Positions 5,941 through 6,169 of a stretch of DNA of 6,169 nucleotides are shown piece after piece. Under the pieces are notes generated by a model. That model was given only the letters and a program-made list of their open reading frames with translations, ran no database searches and was not told the origin of the DNA. The position numbers were made by a program, and so were the translations under genes. Source of the stretch: Candidatus Gastranaerophilales bacterium (lineage in GTDB: Bacteria > Cyanobacteriota > Vampirovibrionia > Gastranaerophilales > CAJFVJ01); the NCBI GenBank assembly GCA_028694275.1, contig JAQUTS010000104.1:1-6169 (forward strand). Direction: 5' to 3'. Position 1 is the first letter of the stretch. Every line of letters starts with the position of its first letter.

Positions 5941-6169
5941 TTTTTCAATAGTAACAGTGTTTCGGGTATTGAAAACATTGGCAAGGGAGTATCAGAATTT
6001 AAAAGCAGTTTTGGGGAAGGATGGAGCAAAGGAGTGTTGTCCACCGGCTCTGTAATTGAAAGAGTTGCGTCTTTGGGCGCAAGGAATGTTGGATTGCAAG
6101 ACATATCCCAAAAACTTGACACTCTTGCCGAGAAAGATAAAGAGTTGGCAACCTATGGAATTGATGTTG
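5941..6169 (+). CDS. Partial unrecognised reading frame running off the right edge, start missing
   Basis: This frame is open from 5905 to the end of the window with no stop. The part up to about 5950 overlaps flgK, so the real coding sequence probably begins at the junction. From there it reads as an ordinary soluble protein: a Gly/Ser-rich stretch (GIENIGKGVSEFKSSFGEG), then SVIERVASLGARNVGLQDIS, then a charged helix QKLDTLAEKDKELATYG. There is no ATG in frame. A GTG at 6034 or TTG at 6037 would be possible, but neither has a well-spaced ribosome binding site. Local GC (about 41 percent) is somewhat above the rest of the window. I do not recognise the family. It could be an N-terminally truncated gene brought here by inversion, or foreign sequence from a chimeric join. 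Chance openness is also possible, since only about 76 codons are seen. Confidence 0.45.

Noticed and set aside
5937..6122. Minus-strand open frame (61 residues) immediately upstream of flgK, considered as the missing FlgK N-terminus or a frameshifted piece of it
   Set aside because: Its translation is rich in Pro and Leu with no FlgK motifs such as NIANANT or GYSRQ. It looks like the antisense shadow of the plus-strand frame.
1..6169. tRNA, rRNA or transposase genes
   Set aside because: No cloverleaf, rRNA-like segment or transposase-like frame was recognised on either strand.

Overview
This is a 6.2-kb AT-rich stretch of bacterial chromosome (about one third GC by eye). It carries two housekeeping biosynthesis genes, one glycosyltransferase, one small unrecognised gene, and the distal end of a flagellar hook-junction operon. 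The host is a flagellated bacterium with AAA/ATA-rich codon use and good AGGAGG-type ribosome binding sites. A low-GC, gut-type lineage such as flagellated Melainabacteria/Vampirovibrionia would fit. That is only a guess, because no marker in the window fixes the taxon.

Layout from left to right. 1-321 is an AT-rich non-coding leader. 322-669 (+) is panD, a complete aspartate 1-decarboxylase proenzyme with the Gly24-Ser25 self-cleavage site. 739-1038 (+) is a 99-residue protein I do not recognise. Its stop codon directly abuts the stop of the convergent gene at 1039-2157 (-), a GT-B fold glycosyltransferase whose usual EX7E motif is altered. 2248-2376 holds one array of an intergenic palindromic repeat. 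2435-3232 (+) is proC, pyrroline-5-carboxylate reductase, with an extended -10 promoter. 3283-3550 holds 2.6 tandem 102-bp copies of the same repeat in the opposite orientation. A rho-independent terminator at 3551-3572 then closes the minus-strand flagellar operon flgK-flgL (5940 to 3612).

FlgK and FlgL are the two junction proteins between flagellar hook and filament, and they are arranged as a normal co-transcribed pair. PanD (beta-alanine for pantothenate and CoA) and ProC (last step of proline synthesis) are unrelated metabolic genes that merely sit nearby.

Two things deserve attention. First, flgK lacks its conserved N-terminal roughly 60 residues. At about position 5940-5965 the minus-strand flgK frame gives way to an open reading frame on the plus strand that also lacks a start. 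Two headless genes meeting head to head suggests an inversion or deletion junction, or an assembly chimera. Second, proC lies between inverted arrays of a structured ~100-bp repeat whose stem-loops keep pairing despite sequence change. I found no phage, transposase, CRISPR, toxin-antitoxin or other defence genes, and no clear new multi-gene system.
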